Positions 35,242 to 48,877 of a DNA stretch of 64,000 nucleotides are shown piece after piece. The translations under genes were made by a program, and so were the position numbers. Origin of the DNA: Roseateles sp. (GTDB taxonomy: Bacteria > Pseudomonadota > Gammaproteobacteria > Burkholderiales > Burkholderiaceae); the NCBI GenBank assembly GCA_019232985.1, contig JAFAMW010000004.1, positions 36,896-100,895 on the forward strand. The letters are read 5' to 3'. The first letter of the stretch is position 1, and each line of letters begins with the position of its first letter. Below the pieces are notes generated by a model. It had not been told where the DNA came from and made no database searches. It worked only from the letters and a program-made list of their open reading frames with translations.

Positions 35242-36729
35242 TCACTTCAGGACATCGCCGAGGCACAGGTACTTGAGCTCGACGTAGTCCTCGATGCCCT
35301 GGCGCGCGCCCTCGCGGCCGATGCCCGACTGCTTGACGCCGCCGAACGGCACTTCGGCCGTCGAGATCAGCCCGGTGTTCACGCCGACCATGCCGTATTC
35401 GAGCGCCTCGCCGACGCGGAACACGCGGCCGATGTCGCGGCTGTAGAAATAGCTCGCGAGGCCGAACTCGGTTGCGTTGGCCGCCGCGACGGCCTCGGCC
35501 TCGGTCTGGAAGCGCAGCACCGGCGCGATCGGGCCGAAGGTCTCCTCGCGCGTGCACAGCATGCGCGGGCTCGCGTCGGCGAGCAGGGTCGGCTCGAAGA
35601 AATGCCCGCCCGCGCCCTCGACGCGCTTGCCGCCGACGACGACGCGCGCGCCGAGCGCGACGGCGTCGTCGACATGGGCCTGGACCTTGTCGAGCGCCGC
35701 GGCGTCGATCAGCGGGCCGACCTGCACGCCGGCGCCGAAGCCGTTGCCGACCTTGAGCTCGGCGACGCGCGCGGCGAACCTTTCGACAAAGGCGTCGTAG
35801 ACGCCGGCCTGGACGTAGAAGCGGTTCGCGCACACGCAGGTCTGGCCCGCGTTGCGGTACTTGCTCGCGATCGCGCCGTCGACGGCCGCGTCGAGGTCGG
35901 CGTCGTCGAACACGATGAACGGGGCGTTGCCGCCGAGCTCGAGCGTGACCTTCTTGACCGTCGGCGCGCATTGCGCGGCGAGCAGGCGGCCGACCTCGGT
36001 CGAGCCCGTGAACGAGAGGTGGCGCACGACGGGGCTGGCGCACAACGCTTTGCCGACCTCGATCGAGTTCGCCGCGTCGGCCGTCAGCACGCCCAGCACG
36101 CCGGCCGGCATGCCGGCGCGCTGCGCGAGCTCGGCGAGCGCGAGCGCCGACAGCGGCGTCGCCTCGGCCGGCTTGATCACGACCGGGCAGCCCGCGGCGA
36201 GCGCCGGCGCGACCTTGCGCGTGATCATGCCGAGCGGGAAGTTCCACGGCGTGATCGCCGCGCACACGCCGACCGGCTGCTTGAGCACGAGGTAGCGCTT
36301 GTTCGCGTCGGTCGTCGGGATGGTCTCGCCGTACAGGCGCCGGCCTTCCTCGGCGAACCAGTCGATGAAGCTCGCCGCGTAGCCGACCTCGGCGCGCGCC
36401 TCGGCGAGCGGCTTGCCCTGTTCGGCCGTCATGATGCGCGCGAGGTCGTCGGCGGCCTTGAGGATCAGCGCGTTCCAGCGCAGCATGATCGCGGCGCGCT
36501 CCTTGGCGGTCTTCGCGCGCCAGGCCGGCCAGGCCTTGTCGGCCGCGGCGATCGCGGCCTCGGCCTCGGCCGCGCCGAGGTTCGCGACCTGGGCGAGGGC
36601 GCGGCCCGTCGCCGGGTCGGCGACGCCGAACTGTTCCTTGCCGGCCACCCATTCGCCATTGATCAGCGCATGGCTCTTGAGCAGGCCGGGGTCGTCGAGC
36701 TGGGCGAGCGGGTTGGGGGTCGAATCCAT
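35242..36729 (-). CDS. gabD: NAD(P)-dependent succinate-semialdehyde dehydrogenase
   Basis: A 495-residue aldehyde dehydrogenase that oxidises succinate semialdehyde to succinate in GABA degradation. Motifs include PWNFPLGM, FTGSTEVG, the general-base Glu264 in ELGGNAPFIVFDDADLDAAV and the catalytic Cys298 in NAGQTCVCANR; the second Cys at 300 and these flanking sequences are very like E. coli GabD. ATG 36729 has a GGAG upstream and is preferred to the in-frame ATG at 36762. It is divergent from alaS. Confidence 0.93.
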   Translation of the reverse strand: MDSTPNPLAQLDDPGLLKSHALINGEWVAGKEQFGVADPATGRALAQVANLGAAEAEAAIAAADKAWPAWRAKTAKERAAIMLRWNALILKAADDLARIMTAEQGKPLAEARAEVGYAASFIDWFAEEGRRLYGETIPTTDANKRYLVLKQPVGVCAAITPWNFPLGMITRKVAPALAAGCPVVIKPAEATPLSALALAELAQRAGMPAGVLGVLTADAANSIEVGKALCASPVVRHLSFTGSTEVGRLLAAQCAPTVKKVTLELGGNAPFIVFDDADLDAAVDGAIASKYRNAGQTCVCANRFYVQAGVYDAFVERFAARVAELKVGNGFGAGVQVGPLIDAAALDKVQAHVDDAVALGARVVVGGKRVEGAGGHFFEPTLLADASPRMLCTREETFGPIAPVLRFQTEAEAVAAANATEFGLASYFYSRDIGRVFRVGEALEYGMVGVNTGLISTAEVPFGGVKQSGIGREGARQGIEDYVELKYLCLGDVLK

Positions 36730-36790
36730 CGGGGGTCTCCAGACTGGGTGTCGGGGCCACACTCTACAGGGCCGCGGGGGACGCCACCCC

Positions 36791-36796
36791 TATAAT
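36791..36796 (+). promoter_or_regulatory. -10 element of the alaS promoter
   Basis: A perfect TATAAT sits 54 bases before the alaS ATG inside otherwise GC-rich DNA. No good -35 hexamer is found 16-18 bases upstream. Confidence 0.55.
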
Positions 36797-36849
36797 CGAA
36801 AGCTCCCAAAAATCAAGCACTTAAACCGGCGCGATCCGGCTCCAGCGGC

Positions 36850-39498
<2,649 letters not shown>

Positions 39499-39511
39499 GC
39501 GAAAGACGCGC

Positions 39512-40210
39512 TTGACCCAGGCTTTCGATCAGGCCAATGCCGAGGCGCTCGTCGCCTGGCTCGCCGTGCTCGCGCGCGCGGCGCCCGAGGGCGACGAGCC
39601 CATCCTCGTCGACCAGCTCGACGGCTACCTGACCGGGCTGCGCTGCGGCCCGATCCACGCCGAGCCGCTGCAGGCGATGGACGCGCTGTTCGGCGACGAC
39701 TGGCCGGCCGCGCTCGACGCCGAGGACGCGACCGAGGCCTTCATGGACGCGCTGCACCGGCGCTGGCTGGAGATCGGCGCGGCGCTCGAGCCCGGGCCGC
39801 TGCGCGCCGCGCCCGAGGCCATGCGGCTGATGCCGCTGCTGACCGAATTCGACGCCGAAACCCAGGCCGGCCTCGTCGCGGCGGGCGTGATGACGCCCGA
39901 CCAGGCCGACGCGCTGCCGCCCAGCGGCCTGCTCTGGTGCGAGGGCTTTCTGCGCGCGGTGCGCGACCACGACGCCGACTGGCACAGCTTCGCGGCCGGC
40001 AGCGAGGCGGCGGCCGAGCTCGACGCGATGCTGCTCGCCGTGACGGCCGTGACGCTGCCCGCCGGGACGCGGCGCGAGCGCTATATCGAGGCCGCCTACG
40101 ACCCCGAGGACGCGGTCGACCAGGAGGTGCTCGTCGACGACGCGCTGTTCAGCGTCCAGGACCTGCGCCTGTTCTGGCAGCAGGCAACGGGCGAGCGGCC
40201 GCTGTCCTGA
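39512..40210 (+). CDS. YecA/YgfB-like (UPF0149) family protein
   Basis: A 232-residue protein. The segment VDQLDGYLTGLRCGP near residue 30 is the hallmark of the YecA/UPF0149 family, whose function is unknown. The helical remainder is acidic with several Trp. There is no C-terminal SEC-C zinc motif. The start is TTG 39512, 14 bases after the alaS stop, with GAAAG upstream; no ATG lies near the beginning of the conserved region. Probably co-transcribed with alaS. Confidence 0.75.
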   Translation: MTQAFDQANAEALVAWLAVLARAAPEGDEPILVDQLDGYLTGLRCGPIHAEPLQAMDALFGDDWPAALDAEDATEAFMDALHRRWLEIGAALEPGPLRAAPEAMRLMPLLTEFDAETQAGLVAAGVMTPDQADALPPSGLLWCEGFLRAVRDHDADWHSFAAGSEAAAELDAMLLAVTAVTLPAGTRRERYIEAAYDPEDAVDQEVLVDDALFSVQDLRLFWQQATGERPLS

Positions 40211-40274
40211 CCGGCACCGGGGCCATCCCGGGCGGCGTCCGGCGCCGCCGGCGGGCGAATTCAACGTCCCCAGG

Positions 40275-40306
40275 CGCAGTTCGTCGGCGCTGGACGCAGT
40301 TCGTCG
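40275..40306. repeat. 12-bp direct repeat with 20-bp period
   Basis: CGCAGTTCGTCG occurs twice, starting at 40275 and 40295, so the copies fall on the same DNA face two helical turns apart. They lie about 70-100 bases upstream of the small exported-protein gene at 40378. This spacing is typical for tandem regulator-binding sites, but no regulator is known. Confidence 0.4.
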
Positions 40307-40377
40307 CATCGCGCTGGCCCGACCCCGGGCGGCTCGCGATACTGCCGCGATCGAAAGCCCCCAGAAGGTCTTCACCC

Positions 40378-40704
40378 ATGTCAAAGCGCCTTGCCGCCGT
40401 CACGAGCCTCGCCGCCGCGGCCGCCTTCGTCGTCCTGTCGATCGGCGCCGTACCGGCCCAGGCCAGCGAGGTCGTCAAGCTCGCGCGCCTGGTGCTGACG
40501 GGCAAGCGCACGGCGGCACCCGAGGCGCGCGGCGAAATCCACGAGGCGCGCGAATCCGCGGCCGACGAGTCCCATGCGAGTGCCGCACCAGCGACGCCCC
40601 CGCACGACCTCTCGGCCGGCGCGGGCAACGGCGCGGGCGGCAGCGACGCGGGCGACGCGACTGGCGCGTCGCACCACAACAGCTTCTCGAGCAAGACGTC
40701 CTGA
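40378..40704 (+). CDS. Small exported protein of unknown function
   Basis: A 108-residue protein with a signal peptide (MSKRLAAVTSLAAAAAFVVLSIGAVPAQA, cleaved before SEV). The mature part is polar, rich in Ala, Gly, Ser, His and Asp, ends SHHNSFSSKTS and looks disordered. No family is recognised. AGAAGG precedes the ATG. Short repeats in the upstream region may be regulatory. Confidence 0.6.
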   Translation: MSKRLAAVTSLAAAAAFVVLSIGAVPAQASEVVKLARLVLTGKRTAAPEARGEIHEARESAADESHASAAPATPPHDLSAGAGNGAGGSDAGDATGASHHNSFSSKTS

Positions 40705-40721
40705 GCGGGCGCGCGGCCCCG

Positions 40722-40811
40722 ATTCAGCCGACCGGTGCCGGCGGCGCCCGCATTTGGCCGACCAGCGCCGGCGGCGCCCGCATTCAGCCGACCAGCGCCG
40801 GCGGCGCTGGG
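40722..40811. repeat. Three tandem copies of a 30-bp unit across the end of the GNAT gene
   Basis: Units at 40722-40751, 40752-40781 and 40782-40811 share ATTCAGCCGACC and GCCGGCGGCGC with a few changes. The third unit contains the last codons (PPALVG) and stop of the minus-strand acetyltransferase; the other two lie beyond the stop. The unit length is a multiple of three, so copy-number change would not disturb the frame. Confidence 0.85.
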
Positions 40812-41314
40812 TGCAACCGCGCCATCGCGAGCACGTCCACATAGCGTCCGCCGCGCATCGAGTACGCGCGCATGCGCCCGTCGGTCTGGAAGCCGAAGCG
40901 CTCGTAGAGCCGGATCGCGCGTTCGTTGTCGGCGTAGACCGTGAGCTCGACGCGCAGCACCTGGGCCCAGCGGTCGGCGTAGTCGAGCAGGGCCTCGATC
41001 AAGGCGCTGCCGACGCCCTGGCCCTGTGCCGCGGCGACCACCGAAATGCCGAGCGACATCGCGTGGCGCCGCCGCAGCGACGCGCTGGCCGGGTGCAGGC
41101 CCGCGCTGCCGATCAGCGCGCCGTCGCCGCGCACGGCGACGAGGTGCAGGTCGGTCTTGCCGGCGGCCTGCTGCTCGTCGAGGCGCTGGCGCCAGGCGGC
41201 CTCGCTCGGGTAGGGCAGCTGGAGCAGGCCGCCGAACACGGCCTCGTCGCTCATCATCGCGACGAAACCCGGGGCGTCGGCGGGGGTGGCGCGGCGGATC
41301 GTCAAATCACTCAT
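40784..41314 (-). CDS. GNAT-family N-acetyltransferase
   Basis: A 176-residue acetyltransferase. The acetyl-CoA motif A is SLGISVVAAAQGQGVGSALIEALLD (Q/RxxGxG/A type) and the later NERAIRLYERFGFQTDGRMRAY is the usual C-terminal signature, similar to RimI/SpeG-like and YhhY-like enzymes. The substrate cannot be told. ATG 41314 is preferred because the family domain begins at once (MSDLTIRRATPAD). The extreme C-terminus is encoded within a 30-bp tandem repeat. Confidence 0.9.
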   Translation of the reverse strand: MSDLTIRRATPADAPGFVAMMSDEAVFGGLLQLPYPSEAAWRQRLDEQQAAGKTDLHLVAVRGDGALIGSAGLHPASASLRRRHAMSLGISVVAAAQGQGVGSALIEALLDYADRWAQVLRVELTVYADNERAIRLYERFGFQTDGRMRAYSMRGGRYVDVLAMARLHPAPPALVG

Positions 41315-41553
41315 GGCCTGGCGGGTGCGAATAGGGCCGGCCAGTATGACCCGGATCACCGGGCGGGCGATCGCGCCGGCGTCGCTTGACGCGCCGACAA
41401 GCCGGGCCGCGCGCGCGGCGTGACATTTGCGCACCGCCGGCCCCGCATGTCGGGGGTCGCCGGATCAGGGGGTGTTTGGCGCGACGTTTGCACGCATCAT
41501 CGAGGCGTCTACGGCCTACTGTTGCATCCAGAGCCCGTCCTTGGAGAAGTCGT

Positions 41554-41757
41554 ATGGACCGCCCTCAACCCGCCCCGAGATTCCTGCTGCGTTTCCAGTC
41601 GCTGTTCCACGCCGGCCGCGCGCTGATGTTTCCGTGCGACGCGACCGGCCATGTGCCGCTCGACGAGCTGAGCCCGCGCGCGAAGGAGAACTATCTGTTC
41701 GCGCGCGCCGTCGTCGGCCACGAGTACGCGACGCCGGTCGTCCAGTCCTGCGACTGA
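41554..41757 (+). CDS. Small conserved hypothetical protein
   Basis: A 67-residue protein of a short family that I recall in Burkholderiales without a function. Features are FLLRFQSLFHAGRALMFPCD, GHVPLDELSPRAKENYLFAR and a C-terminal Cys. It contains no signal peptide. GGAGAAG lies 7 bases before ATG 41554. The 239 bases upstream (41315-41553) hold the divergent promoters for this gene and the GNAT gene but no further gene that I can see. Confidence 0.7.
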   Translation: MDRPQPAPRFLLRFQSLFHAGRALMFPCDATGHVPLDELSPRAKENYLFARAVVGHEYATPVVQSCD

Positions 41758-41769
41758 GCGACTGCCGAG

Positions 41770-43545
<1,776 letters not shown>

Positions 43546-43609
43546 GGAAACGAAGCGATGGTTTTCTCGCGGAATTATCGCCAAGCCCCGCGGCTGCACC
43601 GCCCAGTGT

Positions 43610-44398
43610 TCACAAACCCTTGAACAAATGGGCGTGGACGCGGCTCACGCCGAGCCGGTCAGCGTGGCCGACCAAGTGCACGGTGAGCTTGCCCGATTCG
43701 TCGCGCACGGCGCGCTCGATCGCGTCGCTGCGCACGATCACGCTGCGGTGGATCTGCCAGAAGCGGCCGGCGTCGAGCTGGGGCAGCAGCTCGCGCAGCG
43801 ACACGCGCAGCAGGTGCTCCTTGGCCGGCGTCACGGCGCGCACGTACTTGTCGGCGGCCTCGAAGTACAGCACCTCTTCGACCGGCACCATATGGATGGT
43901 GTTGCCGACGCCGACCTGGAGCAGGCGCAGGGCCGTGGCCGGCGCCGCGGCGGGCGCGCCCCCGAGCAGGCTGCGCAGCTGCGCGAGCGCGCCGTCGAGC
44001 GCCGCGTCGCCGGCCGGCGCGGCGAGGCGCTCGCGCAGGCGCGCGACGGTCTGGGCGAGCCGCTCGGGCCGCACCGGCTTGAGCACGTAGTCGGCCGCGG
44101 CCTGCTCGAAGGCCTGCAGCGCGTACTGGTCGAAGGCCGTCACGAACACGAGCAGCGGGAACGGCGCCGCGTCGGGCCAGTCCTCGGCGAGCGCCGTCGC
44201 GACCTCGAGCCCCGACAGGCCCGGCATGCGGATGTCGAGGAACAGGATGTCGGGCTTGAGCGCGAGCGCCTGCTCGAGCGCCGCGTGGCCGTGCGGCGCG
44301 ACGGCGACGATCTCGAGCTCGGGCCATTGCTTGAGCAGCTCGCGGCGCAGCGCCTCGGCGAGCAGGGCTTCGTCTTCGGCGATCAGGGCGCGCGGCAT
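43610..44398 (-). CDS. LytTR-family response regulator
   Basis: A 262-residue regulator. The receiver domain has ALIAEDEALL, phospho-acceptor Asp55 in LFLDIRMPG and KPVRPERL; the C-terminal LytTR DNA-binding domain has VEEVLYFEAADKYVRAVT and FWQIHRSVIVRSDAIE. LytTR regulators bind direct repeats upstream of target genes. It overlaps the kinase gene by 16 bases, a sign of tight coupling. Homologous pairs are named AlgZ/AlgR or YehU/YehT; the target genes here are unknown. Confidence 0.94.
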   Translation of the reverse strand: MPRALIAEDEALLAEALRRELLKQWPELEIVAVAPHGHAALEQALALKPDILFLDIRMPGLSGLEVATALAEDWPDAAPFPLLVFVTAFDQYALQAFEQAAADYVLKPVRPERLAQTVARLRERLAAPAGDAALDGALAQLRSLLGGAPAAAPATALRLLQVGVGNTIHMVPVEEVLYFEAADKYVRAVTPAKEHLLRVSLRELLPQLDAGRFWQIHRSVIVRSDAIERAVRDESGKLTVHLVGHADRLGVSRVHAHLFKGL

Positions 44399-45438
44399 GG
44401 CAGTCTCACGATGGCAAGGGTGCCGCCCTCGGCGGGCGAGCGGATTTCGAAAGAGGCGTCGGCCGTCGCGCCGAAGCGCGTCGCGAGGCGCTCGCGCACC
44501 TGGGCGAGGCCGAAGCCGGTATGGGCGGCCGCGGCGGCGGCGGTCGGCGAGACGGCGCCGCCGAGGCCCACGCCGCTGTCGCGGACCTCGACGAGGACGG
44601 ACTCGCCTTCGCGGCGCGCGGCGATCACGATCTCGCCGCCGTCGAGCGCGGGTTCGAGGCCATGCTGGATCGCGTTCTCGACGATGGGCTGGAGCAGCAG
44701 CGGCGGGATCTCGACCTCGGCGAGCTCGGCCGGCAGCTCGAAGCGCGAGCGCAGCCGCGGCCCCATGCGCACCTGCATCAGCGCGAGGTAGTCCTGCAGG
44801 CGCGCGAACTCGGCCGCGAGGCCGTGGCCGCCGAGCCGCGAGCCCTGCAGCAGCGCGCGCAGGAAGGCGATCAGGTGGTCGAGCATGGCCTGCGCGCGCG
44901 CCGGGTCGGACTCGATCAGCGCGCGCAGGTTCGCGAGCGTGTTGAACAGCATGTGCGGCTCGAGCTGGGCCTCGAGCAGGCGCAGTCGGTGCTCGGCGGC
45001 CTGGGCCTGGGCCGCGGCGAGGCGCTCGCGGCTGTTGAAGAAATAGGCGATCGCGACGCCCGGCGTGATCGAGATCGCGAGCAGGAACGCGACGGTCTCG
45101 AAGTTCGCGTAGCCGGGCAGCAGCGTCGTGTTCGGCACGCCGGCGAACCAGTTCGCGATGGCCGAGCCGATCGGGTTGCCGAGCAGCACGCCGACGACGA
45201 TCAACCCGAACGTCAGCGGCCAGCCGAGCCAGCGCTCGCCGCGGCGGCCGCGCAGCCGCACGAGCAGCTCGTGCAGGCCCTGGACGAGCGCCGAGCAGCA
45301 CACCGCGATGCACAGCGAGTAGTACAGCGTCGACGCGTAGCTCTGGTGGAAGGTGAACGCGACGAGCGCGGCGAGCGGGATCGCGACGCCGAGCACGATG
45401 CCCAGTTGGCGCAGCAGCATCGACATCCAGGGCTTCAT
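44383..45438 (-). CDS. LytS/AlgZ-type sensor histidine kinase
   Basis: A 351-residue kinase with four or five membrane segments in the first 135 residues and a short HisKA_7TM-like/His_kinase domain. The phospho-acceptor is in LEAQLEPHMLFNTLANLRAL (family pattern QxxPHFLFN), the N-box is PIVENAIQHGLEPA and the G-box region is DSGVGLGG...GFGLAQVRERL. It is translated just after the small membrane protein gene (10-base gap) and overlaps the regulator gene, so the three form one operon. Confidence 0.93.
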   Translation of the reverse strand: MKPWMSMLLRQLGIVLGVAIPLAALVAFTFHQSYASTLYYSLCIAVCCSALVQGLHELLVRLRGRRGERWLGWPLTFGLIVVGVLLGNPIGSAIANWFAGVPNTTLLPGYANFETVAFLLAISITPGVAIAYFFNSRERLAAAQAQAAEHRLRLLEAQLEPHMLFNTLANLRALIESDPARAQAMLDHLIAFLRALLQGSRLGGHGLAAEFARLQDYLALMQVRMGPRLRSRFELPAELAEVEIPPLLLQPIVENAIQHGLEPALDGGEIVIAARREGESVLVEVRDSGVGLGGAVSPTAAAAAAHTGFGLAQVRERLATRFGATADASFEIRSPAEGGTLAIVRLPCRAP

Positions 45439-45448
45439 CGGGGCGGGC

Positions 45449-45937
45449 TCAGGCCTTCGCGAGGATGTTCGCCGAGCGGCCGGCGAGGGCGCCGCCGATC
45501 AGGCCGAACAGCAGGCTGAAGCCGAGCGCGGCGGGCAGGGCCTCGCCGAGCTCGGGGTGCAACGCGAGGCCGACGCCGAGCGCGTACTTGGCGACGAAGA
45601 TCACGAGCATCAGCGCGAGCGGCAGCGCGCTGCCGGGCACGAGGTACTGGCCCAGGCTTGCGTCGAAGCGCGCGCCGGCCGGCCAGCGGCTCGTGCGCAT
45701 CAGTGCGAAGCTCAGCGCCAGGCCGACGCCCCAGACGACGAGGGGCGCGGCGCCCAGGGCGAAGCTGCGCTCGATGCCCCAGGCGCCGAAGACCATCCAC
45801 ACGCCGGGCAGCAGGATCAGGCGGCGGCGCGCGAACGCGCGCTCTCGCAGCTGGGCGCCGCCCATGTAGACGATGTAGCCGAGGATCGCCCAGACCCACA
45901 GCGGGGTGGCGGCGAGGATTTGCGTGAGTGCGGACAT
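45449..45937 (-). CDS. Small integral membrane protein in the LytTR operon
   Basis: A 162-residue protein with about five hydrophobic segments (PLWVWAILGYIVYMGG, LILLPGVWMVFGAW, PLVVWGVGLALSFALM, PLALMLVIFVAKYAL, AALGFSLLFGLIGGALAG). It resembles unnamed DUF membrane proteins of Burkholderiales. AGGAG precedes ATG 45937, which is preferred to the in-frame ATG at 45982. Its place at the head of the operon suggests a role in sensing together with the kinase, but this is only inference. Confidence 0.7.
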   Translation of the reverse strand: MSALTQILAATPLWVWAILGYIVYMGGAQLRERAFARRRLILLPGVWMVFGAWGIERSFALGAAPLVVWGVGLALSFALMRTSRWPAGARFDASLGQYLVPGSALPLALMLVIFVAKYALGVGLALHPELGEALPAALGFSLLFGLIGGALAGRSANILAKA

Positions 45938-46073
45938 GGCGGGCTCCTGTCGGGTTCGAGGTGCCGCCATGTTCGGCGCCACCGGCTCCGGCCGGCGATC
46001 GCATTGCGACGAAGCGCCGCCGCCGGGCGCGAACGGCCGGCGGCGGGCGCGAATGGTAGCGCGGGGATTGCGC

Positions 46074-47915
46074 TTAGAAGGTTTCCCAGTCGCCCTCGGC
46101 CTCGGCCGGTGTCGCCGGGCGTGGCGCGGCCGGCTTGGGGGCCGCAGGGGCGGCGGCGCGCGGCGCCGGCGCGGCGGCTGGTGCCGCGTGCGGCGTGGCT
46201 GCGGCCGGGCGGGCGGCGGTCGGCTTCACGCCGGGCTTGCCGGGCTTGCGCGCCGGTGCGTGCTTGCTCGCGGCCGGACGCGGGGTCGGCGTGGCCGCGT
46301 GATGGTGGGCCGCGGCCGCCGGCGCGCCGCCGCCGTAGCCGGCCGGGGCGGCCGCCGGCGCGCGCGCGTCGAGCTTGAACACGCCGACGACCTCGTTCAT
46401 GCGCGCGGCCTGCTGCTTGAGGCTCTCGGCCGCGGCGGCCGACTCCTCGACGAGCGCTGCGTTCTGCTGGGTGACCTTGTCGAGCTGGCTCACCGCCTCG
46501 CTGACCTGGCCGATGCCCTGGGTCTGCTCGAGCGTCGCCGCGCCGATCTCGCCGATCAGGTCCGACACGCGCTGGACCTGGGCGACGATCTCGCCCATCG
46601 TCGTGCCGGCCTCGTCGACGAGCGCCGCGCCCGCGTTCACGCGCTCGACGCTCTGCGAGATCAGGGTCTTGATCTCCTTGGCTGCCTGGGCGCTGCGCTG
46701 GGCCAGCGTGCGCACCTCGCCGGCGACGACCGCGAAGCCGCGGCCCTGCTCGCCCGCACGCGCCGCCTCGACCGCCGCGTTCAGCGCGAGGATGTTGGTC
46801 TGGAACGCGATGCCGTCGATCGTGCCGATGATGTCGTTGATCCGGCGCGAGCTCGTCGTGATCTCCTCCATCGTCGAGATCACGCGGCCGACGACCTCGC
46901 CGCCCTTGGCCGCGACGCCGCTCGCCGAGGTCGCGAGCTGGGTCGCGGTCTGGGCCGTGTCGGCGTTGTGCTTGACGGTGGCCGTCATCTGTTCCATCGA
47001 CGCGGCCGTCTCCTCGAGGCTCGAGGCCTGCTCCTCGGTGCGCTGCGACAGGTCGGCGTTGCCGGTCGCGATCTCGGCGCTGCCGGTCGCGATCGACTCG
47101 GCACTCGAGCGCACCTGGCCGACGATGCGCACGAGGCCGTCGTTCATCTCGCCGAGCGCGCGCATCAGCTGGGCGACCTCGTCGCGGCCGTCGACATTGA
47201 CGCGGCGCGTGAGGTCGCCGCCGGCGACGCCTTCGGCAAGGCCGACGGCCTCGTTGAGCGGGGCGACGATCGAGCGCGTGATCATCCACGCGAGCACGGC
47301 GCCCACGACGATCGCGCCGACGGCCATCAGCACGGCGATCCAGTTGACGGTGCTCTTGACCTCGATCGAATGCTTGTATTCCTGCGCCGCGACGTCGATC
47401 TGCAGCTGGATCAGCTTCTTCAGCGTCGCCTGCATCGCGCCGATCTTGGGGCCGAAGGACTGGGTGTAGTTGGCCTTGCCCTCGTCGCCGGTCGACGAAC
47501 TCAGCGCGGCCTCGGCGGCCGGCACGCTCTTGCCGAGGAACTCGTCGCGGTCGCGCACGTAGTCGGCGACGAGGCCCTTCTCCTCTTCGGTCAGGTAGGT
47601 CTCGGCATAGGCCTTGAACTGTTCGGCCGCGGTCTGCAGCGACTTGTCGATCGCGGCCTTGCGCGCATCGGCCTGGGCCGGGTCGGGGGCGGCGCCCGCG
47701 CGCAGCACGACCACATGCGCCTCGCTGAGCGCCGCCTCGACGGCGGCGAGCTGGCCGAGGGGCAGGCTGCGGTCCTCGTAGACGGTGCGCAGGCTCTCGG
47801 CGACGATGCCGATGCCGTGGATGCCGGCGTAGGCGACGATCGCCAGCATCACTAGCACGAGGCCGAAGCCGATGCCCAGGCGCGGGCCGATCTTGATGGA
47901 CTTCAATGCATTCAT
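46074..47915 (-). CDS. Methyl-accepting chemotaxis protein 3 with CheR-tether pentapeptide
   Basis: A 613-residue chemoreceptor. [32 protein letters not shown] begins membrane segment 1, followed by a four-helix-bundle sensor, membrane segment 2 ([21 protein letters not shown]), HAMP, and the signalling domain with the conserved tip. The last about 90 residues are a flexible Ala/Pro/Lys linker ending in DWETF, which fits the NWETF-type site that recruits CheR/CheB; the two other receptors in the window lack it. GGAGAAG precedes ATG 47915. Divergent from yebC. Confidence 0.95.
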   Translation of the reverse strand: MNALKSIKIGPRLGIGFGLVLVMLAIVAYAGIHGIGIVAESLRTVYEDRSLPLGQLAAVEAALSEAHVVVLRAGAAPDPAQADARKAAIDKSLQTAAEQFKAYAETYLTEEEKGLVADYVRDRDEFLGKSVPAAEAALSSSTGDEGKANYTQSFGPKIGAMQATLKKLIQLQIDVAAQEYKHSIEVKSTVNWIAVLMAVGAIVVGAVLAWMITRSIVAPLNEAVGLAEGVAGGDLTRRVNVDGRDEVAQLMRALGEMNDGLVRIVGQVRSSAESIATGSAEIATGNADLSQRTEEQASSLEETAASMEQMTATVKHNADTAQTATQLATSASGVAAKGGEVVGRVISTMEEITTSSRRINDIIGTIDGIAFQTNILALNAAVEAARAGEQGRGFAVVAGEVRTLAQRSAQAAKEIKTLISQSVERVNAGAALVDEAGTTMGEIVAQVQRVSDLIGEIGAATLEQTQGIGQVSEAVSQLDKVTQQNAALVEESAAAAESLKQQAARMNEVVGVFKLDARAPAAAPAGYGGGAPAAAAHHHAATPTPRPAASKHAPARKPGKPGVKPTAARPAAATPHAAPAAAPAPRAAAPAAPKPAAPRPATPAEAEGDWETF

Positions 47916-48051
47916 CTGGTCTTCTCCAGGCCGCGGGGCGTCCGCTCGCCGGATGCTAACGAAATAGCACCCCCGAAAGGGGGAGGAAAACCAGCTTCTG
48001 CGCAGCTTGTCGCGAATCGGCTGCGGCGAATATTGCTGGCGCGTCAAGCGC

Positions 48052-48084
48052 TGCCCCGGGGCCGCGGGGCGGGTCCCCGGGGCA
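48052..48084. repeat. 10-bp perfect inverted repeat before yebC
   Basis: TGCCCCGGGG and CCCCGGGGCA are separated by 13 GC-rich bases. It lies 65 bases upstream of yebC, between two divergent genes, with no following T-run. It may be a regulatory or structural hairpin. Confidence 0.5.
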
Positions 48085-48101
48085 GGCGCGGGCCGCCCGG
48101 C

Positions 48102-48107
48102 TAAAAT
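48102..48107 (+). promoter_or_regulatory. Probable -10 element for yebC
   Basis: TAAAAT stands out in GC-rich DNA 41 bases before the yebC ATG and just after the inverted repeat. No convincing -35 was found. Confidence 0.4.
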
Positions 48108-48148
48108 CGCGCCTCACCCCCAAACACATAAAGAAGCAGAGTCAAGCC

Positions 48149-48873
<725 letters not shown>

Positions 48874-48877
<4 letters not shown>

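Noticed and set aside
47970..47983. CCCCC-GAAA-GGGGG hairpin in the leader of chemoreceptor 3 as a riboswitch or terminator
   Set aside because: It is a single short 5-bp stem with no T-run and no further conserved structure.
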